From positions 3,968,001 through 4,032,000 of the forward strand of contig CM048850.1 in the NCBI GenBank assembly GCA_026545225.1: a DNA stretch of 64,000 nucleotides. The letters run 5' to 3'. The stretch's first letter is position 1. The number at the start of each line of letters is the position of its first letter. This DNA comes from Cornus controversa (Eukaryota > Streptophyta > Magnoliopsida > Cornales > Cornaceae). This document shows, piece after piece, positions 46,252 through 56,727 of the stretch. The translations under genes were made by a program, and so were the position numbers. The notes below the pieces were generated by a model. The model did no database searches. It worked only from the letters and a program-made list of their open reading frames with translations, and was not told the DNA's origin.

Positions 46252-47739
46252 TGATTCGTGTGTGAGTGCGTCTCAAATTATAATTACCACACTTCGGAAT
46301 AGAACGAATTCCTTGCAAAATAGGGCTATCGAAAAGGGTGTCGAACCTCAGGGATTATGGTCTGATGAGTTGAAATACGGAATTAATTCTAATTAAATTT
46401 ATAAAGAGAAGAAATCTGATTTTTAAACTAATTAAAAAGTAAAATAAAATAAAACAAGGTAAATAGAAAGTGAAGATAATATGAGATAAATCTAGGGTAA
46501 TTGACTTCACCACTAACTCCACAATCAATGGTCAATTGAATTAACTATGGGGAATTACATCATGCATAAGTGGTGTCGGTGGCTACAAGCTCACCTTCAT
46601 CCGTCAAGAAGATAACATATGATTAAGGCTAAGTCATGGACTATCTTCGATTGGCATGGACCATCTGCCTAACTACTCTAATCTAGGGTGCAATATGGTT
46701 CATCTTCTCTAGGTATAATCCATCAAAGCTTTTAATGATATATTCAGTGATTACAATTGTGTAATAATCGCTTTCATGATCACATAAAATAAGAGAGATT
46801 GAGTTCAATAACAACAACTAAATATCTAAGACAAGATAAGAAATCATTGAAACTGAATTTACAAGACTTTTATTGCTCAATTCTATAATAAGAATCCTCT
46901 AAATTACACAATCTATGCATGTATATAAAGGTCCCCAATAATTAAAACAATCAAACCATTGATGCTTTGTTAGGGCTACATCAAAACCCTAGTGGATGAA
47001 CTAGCTGCTCATGGTAGAAGAAGAAGCTTCAACTGTTGAGGAAGAAGGCATCATCTTCCTAAATTATGCGTATGACTTCGTTCTCCAATGGCTCTGCAAA
47101 ATATGTCTTCAATTATGTCCAAAAGCTCTCTTAGACTCTGCAATCTCTCCCCCCAACTTAGCCTCTAATTCTTCACTCTATCCCCCAAGAGAATACACTA
47201 AAGTCCTAATCCAATTAGGAATTAATTAGGTTTTCCCGCAGTACTAATCAGGTGGGTTTTTCCTACTGACGTTCGGCCCAACTTTTGACCCACTAGAAGT
47301 CCGATTCACGGAATTTTTGTGAAATACAAAATTGTGCAGAATCAAATTTCATTCAACCTAAATGAAAATTAAGTCAATTTCAAACTCAAAAATAACACTT
47401 ATGGTCCGTTTTCCAAGACGGGATTAAGATTGTATTAAACACAGATTTGGGCTTTAGGCCCGAAACCTTCTTAAGCAACTGTAATTCTCTTGGACCTCTT
47501 CCTTGGGCTGATTTGAGTTGAAATAAATGGTTGATTGGATCTCCTTGATGTAGGCTTTTTCTAACGATCTTGGATGTCTTCTTTAAAAGCCCAAAATTAT
47601 GGTTTTAACTAAAATAATCATTAAGGCCCTGAAAATACAGAAAACACTAAAACGAAGTAAAATAACAAAATAATCTATCACTAAGAGAATAAAATACATA
47701 AGTTAAGAGGCTAGAATGCGTAACATTCAATGCCTATCA
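46252..47739 (-). repeat. 3' LTR of A3 (1488 bp)
   Basis: TGATAGGC-like start and GAATCA end on the minus strand. The full-length 39-bp block missing from the A2 3' LTR is present (46680-46725). Confidence 0.88.
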
Positions 47740-47776
47740 CACCCCCAAACTTACATAATGCTAGTCCCTTAGCAAT
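47740..47776 (-). promoter_or_regulatory. Polypurine tract and hairpin of A3
   Basis: Same arrangement as A1 and A2. One stem base is changed (ATGCTAG instead of TTGCTAG at 47758), leaving five paired bases. Confidence 0.75.
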
Positions 47777-48565
47777 AGAATAAAATAAAACTAAAACAAA
47801 GAAACTACTAAACACTAACTAAACTACCCAACTCCACTTTCGTGGGAGAGACGATTACATTTAGCGTATGCAACAAGCCTTTAAACCCCTAGGTTCCCCC
47901 TAGTGGATGAGTTATAGTCTCGTGAGGGTTTCCAGAAATGTTACTCACAAACATTCAAAATTCTGTTTTAACATTAATTCAATAAGAATATTACAATGCA
48001 TAGTTACAAACTTGCATTCAAGAATAACTTCAAAATTTTAAATTCCATAATTCACGCCAATAGTCCCCATGCATAATTCACATCAACATATCTCAAAGCA
48101 ACCAATTCTAGCTCCCTCGTGAAAAGTGAACTAGCAGTCCTCTCATGTAGCATAACCAAGCTCTGAATATATTAAGGCACATACTCCTTCAACTCACTAG
48201 CTCCCCTTATTGAAATCATACTTTCAAACATGAATACATGACTTTTCTATTTTTTTTCATTGCTTTATTGGTTGTGCAATGTCTTGATCTATTAAGCTTT
48301 CTGAAAGATCCATGTAGCAAGCTTTCTGTAAAGACCGGAATTTTTTTGACCGGTTCCGAGTGGATTTTGACCGGATTTAATTTTTCGAATAAATTAATTT
48401 CAAAAAATATGTGGATATATATATATATATAAATGGAACTATATATATATATATGTATAGAAGTGGATGTTTATATAAATGGGTATACATGTGTGTATTG
48501 CGTATGTATATTGGACTTAAGTGGAATAAAATACATGGAATACATGTATTGGGTGTATAGTGTAG

Positions 48566-48567
<2 letters not shown>

Positions 48568-48602
<35 letters not shown>
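48568..48602. repeat. AT microsatellite in E
   Basis: An uninterrupted (TA)n run of about 34 bp. Shorter (AT)n runs occur at 48415-48432 and 48440-48454 and at many places in 50040-50130. Confidence 0.9.
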
Positions 48603-48604
<2 letters not shown>

Positions 48605-48654
48605 GTGTGGACCAAAGTGTAAGAAGGGGATAAGAAATGAGTGGAGAAGAAGTG

Positions 48655-48800
48655 GTCAGCCGAAAGGAGAGAAGAAAGAAAGAAAAGAGAAAAAGAAGAA
48701 AAGGAAAAAAGAAAAGAAAAAGAAGAAAGAAAAGAAAAAGGAAAAGAAGAGAGAGAAGGAGAAATCGGGGAGAGAGGGAGAAGCCGAGAAGGAAGAGAGA
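48655..48800. repeat. Purine-only (GA/GAA) tract in E
   Basis: About 150 bp consisting almost entirely of A and G on the plus strand, rich in GAAAGAAAAG units. Strand-asymmetric purine tracts can form triplex DNA. It generates spurious Lys/Arg/Glu frames on one strand and Ser/Phe/Leu frames on the other. Confidence 0.85.
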
Positions 48801-51065
48801 GAAAGGGAAATCGGGAGGGAGAGCGGCCGGTTCCGGTGCTGGTCGTGATGGCGAGGACACGACCGTCGCTAGGCTCGGTGGTGCGCTCCACGGTGAGCCG
48901 TGGTCGGAGCTTGATGGGCCGTTGCGAAGTCAGGTTTCACGAATTTTTTGGGGTTTGATCTTGTGCCGGGTTCCTTCTCGGCAGCCGTGGCAGGTAGTGA
49001 CGGTGGTGGTGACTGTGGGTTCGTTCGACTGAGGAGATCACGGTAGTGGAGTTGCCGGTGTTGCGTGGTGGCTCGGTTCGGCTGGGTTTGGTCCGATTTG
49101 GGGGTTGAGTTCGATGAAGGTTCAACCGAAGGTGGGTCTTGCTAGAAATGATGGTTTGGTGTGGTTGTGTAGGTGGTGACTGTGCCGAGGAGAGTGGCTC
49201 ACGGCTGGGTTGTGAGGTAGTCGGAGTAGTGGTCTTCATGGTGGGTTCGGTTAGTCATGGCCGTTGGTCACGGCTAGGTGGCTTGGTGGTTCATCTTGGT
49301 GGTAATGAGAGAGTGACAGAGGGTTGTTCCGGCTGTGGGATGACCGGAATGGTGGCTGGTTTGGGGTTCAAATAGTGGCCGAAAGATGGGTTCCTGTGTT
49401 GGGTCTTAGTTGTTTCAAGTTGAAGATGAGAATGGGTTTAGTGGGGGAAATGGTGGGCTGTGTGTGAGGCGGCTCATGGTGGTGTGGGCTGTTCGAATTT
49501 AATGATTGGTTTGTGGATGGTCTTGCAGCTTGAGTGGGTTCATGAGGCTACTACCATAGTTAGTAGAGCTTGAATGGTGGCAACTTGGTGTTGTAACGAA
49601 GGTGGTGATATATGTATATGTGTGTGTGTGCAGTTATATACATATATGGATGAAGATGGGTTTGTCATAACTCACGGTGGGTGGATTGAATTCCATGGGC
49701 GGTTGAGTTGGTATGGGCTCATGGCTTTTGGGTTGGTTCACTTATGGTGGACATGAGGTTGGATCAATTGATTAGGACATGATTTGGGCAAGTTAAATGA
49801 GTCGTATAGACTTTTGAACTGTACTTTGGAATTTGGCTAGTTGAACATGGTTCGGTTGAATTGTTTACGTAGACTTTGGCATGAACTGGACCGGGACTTT
49901 GGACCGCTTTGCAGGCACGGGGCATAGAAAAAGCGGGACATAAGGCAAGTTGATTCTTGCCTCTATCTCTATGTATATTTTAAATATGCTGATTAATTTT
50001 ACGTATGTTCTTAATTTAGTCATATGTGGCGTTTGCATGTATGTATGTGCATATATATATATAAAGGTGTTTATATATATATACGTGGGATGTGAGGATA
50101 CTTATATATGTGGGTATATATATATATATGTGTGTGTGGGCTTGGAGGGTAAGAGCATTGTTAGATTCTGATACTGATTTGCATTGTTATATGCATCTTT
50201 AGAGATTGAGACATGTAAAGTATGCTAAATTATATATATATATTTAGCGAGAGGTTGCCTTGCATGCTTATATGATTCCTATGCATGAGTTGAGTATACA
50301 TAAATATATACGTGTTTATATATTGGTGCAGTGGTAAATGCATGCTAAATTGGTTATAGTATAGAAGGGCATTGGAAAAGCATGAAGTATGTGAAATATT
50401 AGGTGTGTTTTTGCTATCTATATGGGTGACATGATATATATATACAGACATATATATTGCATGATTGCATATGGTTGTAAGAATACATGTTGGTTGCTCG
50501 TAGTGAATACATGATTGGAATGAAAGCATGGTTATATTTATGCTAATATATGTATATATGTGATTATATGCAAGATGTGGCATATATAGGTTATGTATGT
50601 GCAAATGTGACTATGAACGATTTCGGTGAAAAGCGTGTTCATAGGTGGAAACGTGAAAATGTGGTGTTTATAAATTTATGCATGAAAGATATGACTTTCT
50701 TGAAAAATGCATAAGCATGACGATTTCCATGATATGAGTGTGATGACATTGTGACAATCTTGAGGTGAAAGGAAAATGCATTGATTTGACGAAAATGCAT
50801 TCATGGTGTGGATAAGTGCATTGATGTGATTATGTACACTATTTGAAAAGCGAGTTTTTGGGGCGTGACAACATTGAGAATTAAGATGAGGGAATGGTCC
50901 CTAGGGTGAAAGATCCAAAACTTGGCCAAGAGGAGGTGCTCCCTTCGGGTTAGCAACCCGATAAAGCACAAGCAGAGTTTGGGTGCCGAAGAGACCCTTA
51001 CTATGGATCGTGTGATAAGCTTAGTCCCCATTGAATTGATTTCCGGAAATTTGTGGCGTGGGTTA

Positions 51066-52483
51066 TGATGTGGTTGAAACTAAATTATATTGTAAGCTTA
51101 ATTTTTCCCTTTTTATCAAAATATAATTTAACCACTCGCAAGAGCACGAATCTTTGTAGATAAGGTTCTATATAGAGGGTATCGATCCCACGAGGACTAG
51201 TCGCAATTGTCTTGAAGGAAGATTACTTCTACTTTAATTCAGAGAATAGATTTTTGGATTTATGTCTAGACACTATTGCATGAATGAAATGACAAGAAAA
51301 GTAAGAATTTAAAGTTGGGAGAGAGGACTAGGGTTGGTTTCCACCACTAACCATTCACATGATCATAAGTGTAGCAAGCATGGGATTTATTAATTAAATG
51401 CCTAACAATGTCATTAGGCTTGTGACCTCAATGGCATATCAAAAGATCAATGTGTGTGCTAACCTATCATAATCCATCTTCAACAAGCATAGCTCTTCAA
51501 CCTAACTAACTACCTAATTACTCTACTCTCTAAGTGAACACTACATGCATCCAAACTACCTTGTCTTGGCATGGTCTATACAAATTAACATCATACATTC
51601 ATTTAAACACCATTATCTAGCCATCATTTGCACTTCTTGTGGAATATGCAAATGTTGTGCATTCAAGTGACAAAATCTACTCTAAGACAAGAATAAATTC
51701 CAAATCAAATGAATATATATAAGAGATGTATTTGTGTACATAATCACTAGGCTAAATAATCAACATTTAATTACAAATCCCAAGAGCTACAAAGATGAAC
51801 AAGTTTACATGGCTAGGGGTTGAAACCAACACCCTAGTAGAAGAGTTAGTTGCTCATGGTTGCCTTGCACCCTTCCATTGATGAAGAGAATGAAGCTTCT
51901 TGGTCTGGTTCAGCTCTTCCTCCTCCTCTCCCGAAGGTCTCTCTTCTCTAATCTGATGTGTGTTGAGAGATATATGAGATATGTGTGGCTTTTGGTGCTT
52001 TTAGGCTTCTTTTCTCCCTTGGGGCCCACCATATATATATATATATCAATATATATATCTCTTGTATCAAGAAGGCCCCCAAAAGTCTTGTTCAAGTCAA
52101 ACAATCCCCCTAAGTCGTGCAAAAAGGGGGATTTTGTTGCAAGTGGGAGAGCAGGTGAGCAAGTGGCCAAGTGGGCTCTGCAGCATTTCGATTGATCGAG
52201 ATTGAATCTCGATTGATCGAGATTTCGATCAATCGAAATGAGATCTCGATCAATCGAGATTTCGATTAATCGAGATCAACATCTCGATTGATCGAGATGC
52301 CTTGGCTGCATTTTCTGATTTCTTCTCTTGACTGCAGAAAGCTTCCAACTTTGCTCCATTTGCTCCAATACCTGCAAAACATCAAAAACACAAAAATACC
52401 GTAAACATATCTCGGTAAACGCAAAAACGGAACTAACATATGCAATAAAGAGGGTTTAAATCCATAGAATTGAACACTTATCA
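51066..52483 (-). repeat. 3' LTR of D (1418 bp)
   Basis: On the minus strand TGATAAGTGTTC...CACATCA. The segment 51066-51400 differs from the 5' LTR at roughly one base in nine, but 51400-51860 at about 3 percent (counts by eye). It contains a six-box palindromic array at 52185-52304 and an (AT)n TATA-like stretch at 52029-52060. Confidence 0.9.
52185..52304. repeat. Palindromic box array in D 3' LTR
   Basis: Six boxes of the form TYTCGAT-NN-ATCGARA. On the plus strand the centres are TG, TG, CA, CA, TA, TG. The 5' LTR has TG, TG, CA, CA, TG, TG. In element sense the array lies upstream of the TATA-like stretch, in presumptive U3. Confidence 0.92.
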
Positions 52484-52519
52484 TACCCCCAAACTTACAT
52501 ATTGCTAGTCCCTTAGCAA
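52484..52519 (-). promoter_or_regulatory. Polypurine tract and hairpin of D
   Basis: The minus-strand tract GTTTGGGGGTA abuts the LTR start. Hairpin TTGCTAAGGGACTAGCAA lies at 52519-52502, identical to family A despite unrelated LTRs. Confidence 0.85.
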
Positions 52520-54284
52520 TACAATATTACAAAAAAATAAAATTAACTATCTTATACAAAAGTTTAATCATGCTCAGTCATCAACTAGATAAAGGGCGAT
52601 CATCCGTTCATTTCACATTTGGCAAATGCAACGAGTATTATAGAACTATGTGGTCATTAGCAAAATGGACTTTCACAAGCTATAAATAAACGACAGTCCC
52701 CACATAATGGTCAGCCCGAACAAACATAACAATTCTAACCCCAAAATCCTCTTTGAAAGGTGAACATGCATTCCAACGTGTGGCTTTTGTCATATTTGGA
52801 GAAGAAAACGAACAAATCTGTTTTTAAGAGAAAAACTCATTGACAGTGCTCGACACGGCTGCTCATTATCACAAAACATTCATGATTGCTCATGTGCGGA
52901 TGACCGTGCAATGCTTAGCTCTTTTTGCTTTCTTGCAAGCCCATGTAGCGGCGTTGGGCCAATGACTCCCAAACCAATTCATTTTAGGGCATTAGGTGAA
53001 GAAGCACCCCTCGGACTTAATGACCGAGCTTACAAGGCGATGAGCGTAAGCAAGCCACCTGCTTATTATTGCTCAACCTTACACACTTATACACGAATAT
53101 TCCCTGCTTTGAGGCATAGAAATCCGGATTATTGAGTGAGAAGGCTTATTGCATATTTTTCTCTTTTTATTTAATTTTTTTTTACAACAACCAGAAGAAC
53201 TTATTCTTTACGTTGTTCAGATAAAAACAGAAATTTTCAAAAATTCTCCCTCAGACTTATGCCCCACAATTTAAAATGCATGTGTGCGAATTTGTGCGGT
53301 TAAGGACAAATTTAGGGCAAGAACTGTACGTGCTCGAATTTGGACAAAAATGTAGACCGTTCTAGCCTACTATAAACCTTGCAAAAGTGCGGGTATTTAC
53401 AATGTTAAAGTTCTTAACTACCTGCTGCATTTACCTCGGACATTTTTTCAAATGACTTCCTTTAAAAAGCAAGACATCATGGCAAGCATCCAAAAATATC
53501 AAGAAGAAAAAACTGCTCTACAATGACACTCAAAATAATGACCGAACATTGCATGCGTATGAAAGTGGTATAGCATACCACACCCTCAAACTTATAGGCA
53601 ACATTGTCCTCAATGTTTGGACAAGAAGAACGAGGAAAGAAGTTACCGGGATGGCAGAATGCGAGAAAAATGGTATTCCACAGCAGCGGTCATCTTGGAA
53701 ATAAGGAAAACCTGCACAGAACACCCACTGGATACCACGAGCATTAAAAGGAACAAAAAGTAGATAAATAGAACATAATGAAATAATTATGCACAAACTG
53801 ACAATGCCAATATCACTGTATATCTAAGGGTCTGAACTGGTGTTTCCCAATTATCTAAGAGGTCTATGCGACAAGATATTGACTATCCAGGCACGCTAAC
53901 GTATAGCATGCAAAGGGGCTGCCTTTCTTTATTAACGCCATACTGTGTTGAAGCAATCTCAACAGTATTGGGAATTGAAACCAGGCGGTAATAAACGGAA
54001 ATCATCAACTGAATCGCATATAACAATTAGACAAGTGGTACTACATACATAGTCAAAGTATAGAGAACAGATATATTGATAGAAAGCATAAATAAAGACA
54101 GTAAAGATAACACATGGTATAAAAGAAAATATAATGTATTCCATATAGATGAGAATGATTTTGAGTACAAAGTGTACATGTAGGTGGAATACTCAAAAAG
54201 AAACTAAACATGGCCAACATGGCCTATGAAAAATAAAGAAAGAAAAATACAGAAAATAATGCATAAAAGATGAATAAAATGCAG
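52520..54284 (-). other. 3' untranslated part of D
   Basis: Noncoding. It contains the exact ACATTGAGGACAATGT hairpin (53616-53601) followed by a weaker polypurine-like AAGTTTGAGGGTG (53593-53581). A block around 52965-53000 (GACTCCCAAACCA, TTTTAGGGCA) is shared with A2 (31733-31765). No open frame of interest. Confidence 0.75.
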
Positions 54285-55508
54285 CTACTCGAGGGCGGGT
54301 GGTGGTGGTGGAGGCTCGGTGGGAGTAGAAGTGGAGGTGGAGGCTCGGCCTGCGAACAGGAACTGCAGGTCCTGCCGGAAGGCTCGAAACTCGTCTAAGA
54401 TCGCTCTCTGACCCTGTGCCAGAGAAGAAATGTCTGTCCGAATGCCTGTCAGCTGACTCTGCGTCACCTGGACGTGCTCGTCAAAACCCTACTGGAGCCG
54501 CTCTACGTCAGCCGCCAGGCAGGAATAGCCCGTCGCTAAGATATCATGCCGCTCTGCAGCGACATCCATCTCCTCCTCCTCCATCTCCTCGTCTTCGGAC
54601 TCAGCTCCTGCAGGCTCTCCCTCATCTGTCTCCACCGGGGCATCCATATCTACATCGTCTGGTGGATCACCCTGATGGTCCTGTCGCTCTAAGTGTCACC
54701 TCACCCGCTGCCACTGAGTAAATGTGAAGCGGGTGGGCGGTGCCAACTGGATGTCAGTCCGACTGACCGGTATACTGGCACTACTGAGAAAAGCGGTGAT
54801 CAGGAAAGGGAAGGGAAGCCGCCAACTAGCTGCTCGCCTCATCCTCTTGTTGACGAGGCCGTCCCAGACTTTGTACATCTGCCCCCAGATCAGCGATGGG
54901 ACAGAAAACCAAGCGCCCGTGTGGAAAGCATAGAGGCAACGGAGGAGGTCGCCCCTGCGCTCTGCCACGTGCTGCAGTGGACACGCGTTCTTGAGGAGAA
55001 CGGTGTCCAGGAACCAATATCTGCTCGGGCACATCGATTTGGACGTGCAGTTGTGGTTGGGCATGGTAAACGCCCCGCTACACATGTCCATCACTATCGA
55101 GAAGAGCGTAGTGTCTGCTGGGAGTGCGGCACTGTAAAGTGGCTGACCGTCCGGGCCAACCATGTCCGGCGGCTGCTGGTGAGGGATGCCGAGCATATGA
55201 GCAATCCGGCTCAGCGTAATCGTGATCGTGACAGTGGCCACGACCGTCTCTAATGTATCTGGCGCGGTGCAGGAATAGGTCATATGCTCGTAAAAGACCT
55301 GCACTAGGCGCTCGTGTGCCACGTCGGTGGGAGGCACACATAGCCGATCGAGGCGACGCCTCCTGAGCTCGGCAACAGTCCACTCGGTGTCGGGATGCCT
55401 CTCGAACTCGGCTAAATCGAAAATCTGCTCCGGGTGGAACTTTCGAGACCGAAAGGCTCGCCCGGGCACGTCGCGAACAGAATCGGCGGCGTTCTTCACC
55501 CTCGCCAT
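54285..55508 (-). pseudogene. D env-like frame (Athila 3' ORF), two in-frame stops
   Basis: From ATG 55508 (MARVKNAADSV) the frame is open for 270 codons to TGA at 54696-54698. It continues in the same frame to a TAG at 54489-54491 and ends at 54285. Words such as RKFHPEQIFDLAEF, RLVQVFYEHMTYS and TVTITITLSRIAHMLGIP resemble the plant transposon/env-like protein found downstream of pol in Athila elements. After the first stop the reading is acidic (DEEMEEEEMD), then amphipathic and proline-rich (PPPPPPALE). No signal peptide or membrane segment is evident. Function in the family is not established. The region is clearly more GC-rich than gag-pol. Confidence 0.72.
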
Positions 55509-55522
55509 AGCCTCGGAACAGT

Positions 55523-55914
55523 CTGCACTTGATTCCAAAAATTACGTAAATAAAAGATGAATGAGAAGAAAGCTAAACTACGAATAAACTAAAGGAATAA
55601 AAATAAGAATAAAACTAAAGTCCTAGTCCATGGTACTGACAAGAATGCAAAAAGTCGCTCTCTAAGAGGCAATGTGAATGGATGCAACCGAAACGAAGGT
55701 GCCGCGGTTACACACCATACACTAAGCGTTTGAAACGAAGAGAATGCCAAATCTCACTCCTACATGAATTCCTACCCCCCGAAACCCACAAAATCTCGTT
55801 ACAGATATCGCAATCGCTTCCATCCACCCCAACATTATCTAACTATGTTTATTACGCCGTAAAACTATCAAAAATGTCGAGAGAGTGTACAAAAAGTAGC
55901 CATGCATCACTTAC
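55523..55914 (-). other. Putative 392-nt intron before the env-like frame
   Basis: The minus strand has donor GAG/GTAAGT at 55914 and acceptor AAGTGCAG/A at 55523. The T-rich stretch between them contrasts with the GC-rich flanks, as in plant introns. The ATG at 55508 comes 14 nt after the acceptor with G at +4. A stop lies just upstream of the acceptor in the ORF frame, so splicing would supply a clean leader. Splicing has not been observed. Confidence 0.5.
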
Positions 55915-56144
55915 CTCAAGAGGAAGAAGATGAACGGCTCAACAGAAGAAAAGTCCACTCACAGCCGCGAAGAGAAGATCGCGCAAGTGGTAGCGGCGGC
56001 TTCGGACTGCGTCGGATGGCGACGAATGATCGGGAATGGAAGATCGAGTGCTCGGGAGTGCTTGGAGAAAGCTTGGATCGTGCTGAGGAATAGAAGAATT
56101 CAGATGGTCTTTTAAAATGGGAGGGAAGCCCAACGGTTTAAATA
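55915..56144 (-). promoter_or_regulatory. Putative TATA promoter and 5' leader of the env-like unit
   Basis: TATTTAAA on the minus strand at 56144-56137 is followed by a pyrimidine-rich leader of about 190 nt ending at the GT donor. The palindromic array lies directly upstream. This arrangement resembles a plant Pol II gene. Alternatively, the frame could be expressed by splicing of the genomic RNA. Confidence 0.45.
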
Positions 56145-56175
56145 GATTTTCGGCTCACGTGCAGGCCCCGCGTGC

Positions 56176-56556
56176 ATCTCGATTGATCAAGATGTGCATT
56201 TTGATCAATCGAGATTTCGATTGATCGAGATCTCTCTTCGATCAATCGAAATTAGCTTCGATCGATCGAGATTGTCTCTTCGATCAATCGAAAATTCCTT
56301 CACTGAATCACCTTTTTACTTCGATCAATCGAACATTTAATTCCTTCAATCGAACTTTTATTTCGATCAATCAAAATCCCATTTCAATCAATCGAAATTT
56401 TCGATCGATCGAAGACCTATCGAAGTGCAATCGAAGAATACTACCTCTCGGGACTTTGGACTTGGCAAATCTCTGCAATTTTTCGATCAATCGAGATTGA
56501 AATCTCGATCAATCGAAATCTCGATTGATCGAGATCCTGGTTTCGATCAATCGAAA
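56176..56556. repeat. Large palindromic box array between pol and the env-like unit of D
   Basis: About fourteen boxes with a TCGATNNATCGA core; most have CA or TG centres, two have CG (56256, 56399) and so are perfect palindromes. CTCTCGGGACT at 56445-56455, the complement of AGTCCCGAGAG, divides the array as in the chromovirus LTRs C1-C3. Confidence 0.92.
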
Positions 56557-56727
56557 TGCTCAAAAACAGTCAGCTTGAGTTATGCTTCAGGGACTTGGAT
56601 ACTTGGGAATTAGATACTATATTGCTTAGATACAAACCTACTTTGGATTTAAAGGGACATCATGGAGGCATGATAGCTACCATGGCTTCGCCACCTTATA
56701 CGTCTATGGCGTGACGTCCGGATCGGC

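Larger units (their letters stand above)
46252..48326 (-). mobile_element. A3: 3' end of a family A element, cut by E
   Basis: 3' LTR (47739-46252 on the minus strand) plus about 590 bp of upstream internal sequence, homologous to A1 1-755 and A2 31123-31700. It lies in B integrase, with left target GTAAG (46247-46251). E interrupts after GCAAGCTTTC. A2 shows the expected continuation (AGTCAGTGACTCCC). No coding sequence. Confidence 0.87.
48327..51065 (+). mobile_element. E: chromovirus-like LTR, cut by D
   Basis: It starts TGTAAAGACCGG and carries GGGGCGTGACAAC at 50859-50871, like the relic terminus in C2. It continues about 195 bp to GGCGTGGGTTA, where D begins. It is probably an LTR plus extension or leader, with the rest beyond the window. 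The left target CTTTC (48322-48326) is predicted to reappear on the right. A GC-rich centre (about 48830-49400) and a long purine tract are unusual. Open frames here are composition artefacts. The family assignment rests on the termini only. Confidence 0.6.

Noticed and set aside
48603..49239. Overlapping open frames of up to 131 codons in E on both strands
   Set aside because: They are Lys/Arg/Glu-rich on one strand and Ser/Phe/Leu-rich on the other because of the purine tract and the GC-rich core. There is no domain and no conserved start.
54285..55508. True retroviral envelope glycoprotein
   Set aside because: No signal peptide, membrane segment or glycoprotein-like cysteine pattern is visible. 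The name env-like refers only to position after pol in Athila elements.
54693..55560. Plus-strand open frames (186, 77 and 69 codons) opposite the env-like frame, and alternative minus-strand frames
   Set aside because: GC-rich DNA makes all frames long. Only the minus-strand frame from 55508 has env-like family words and fits the element order.
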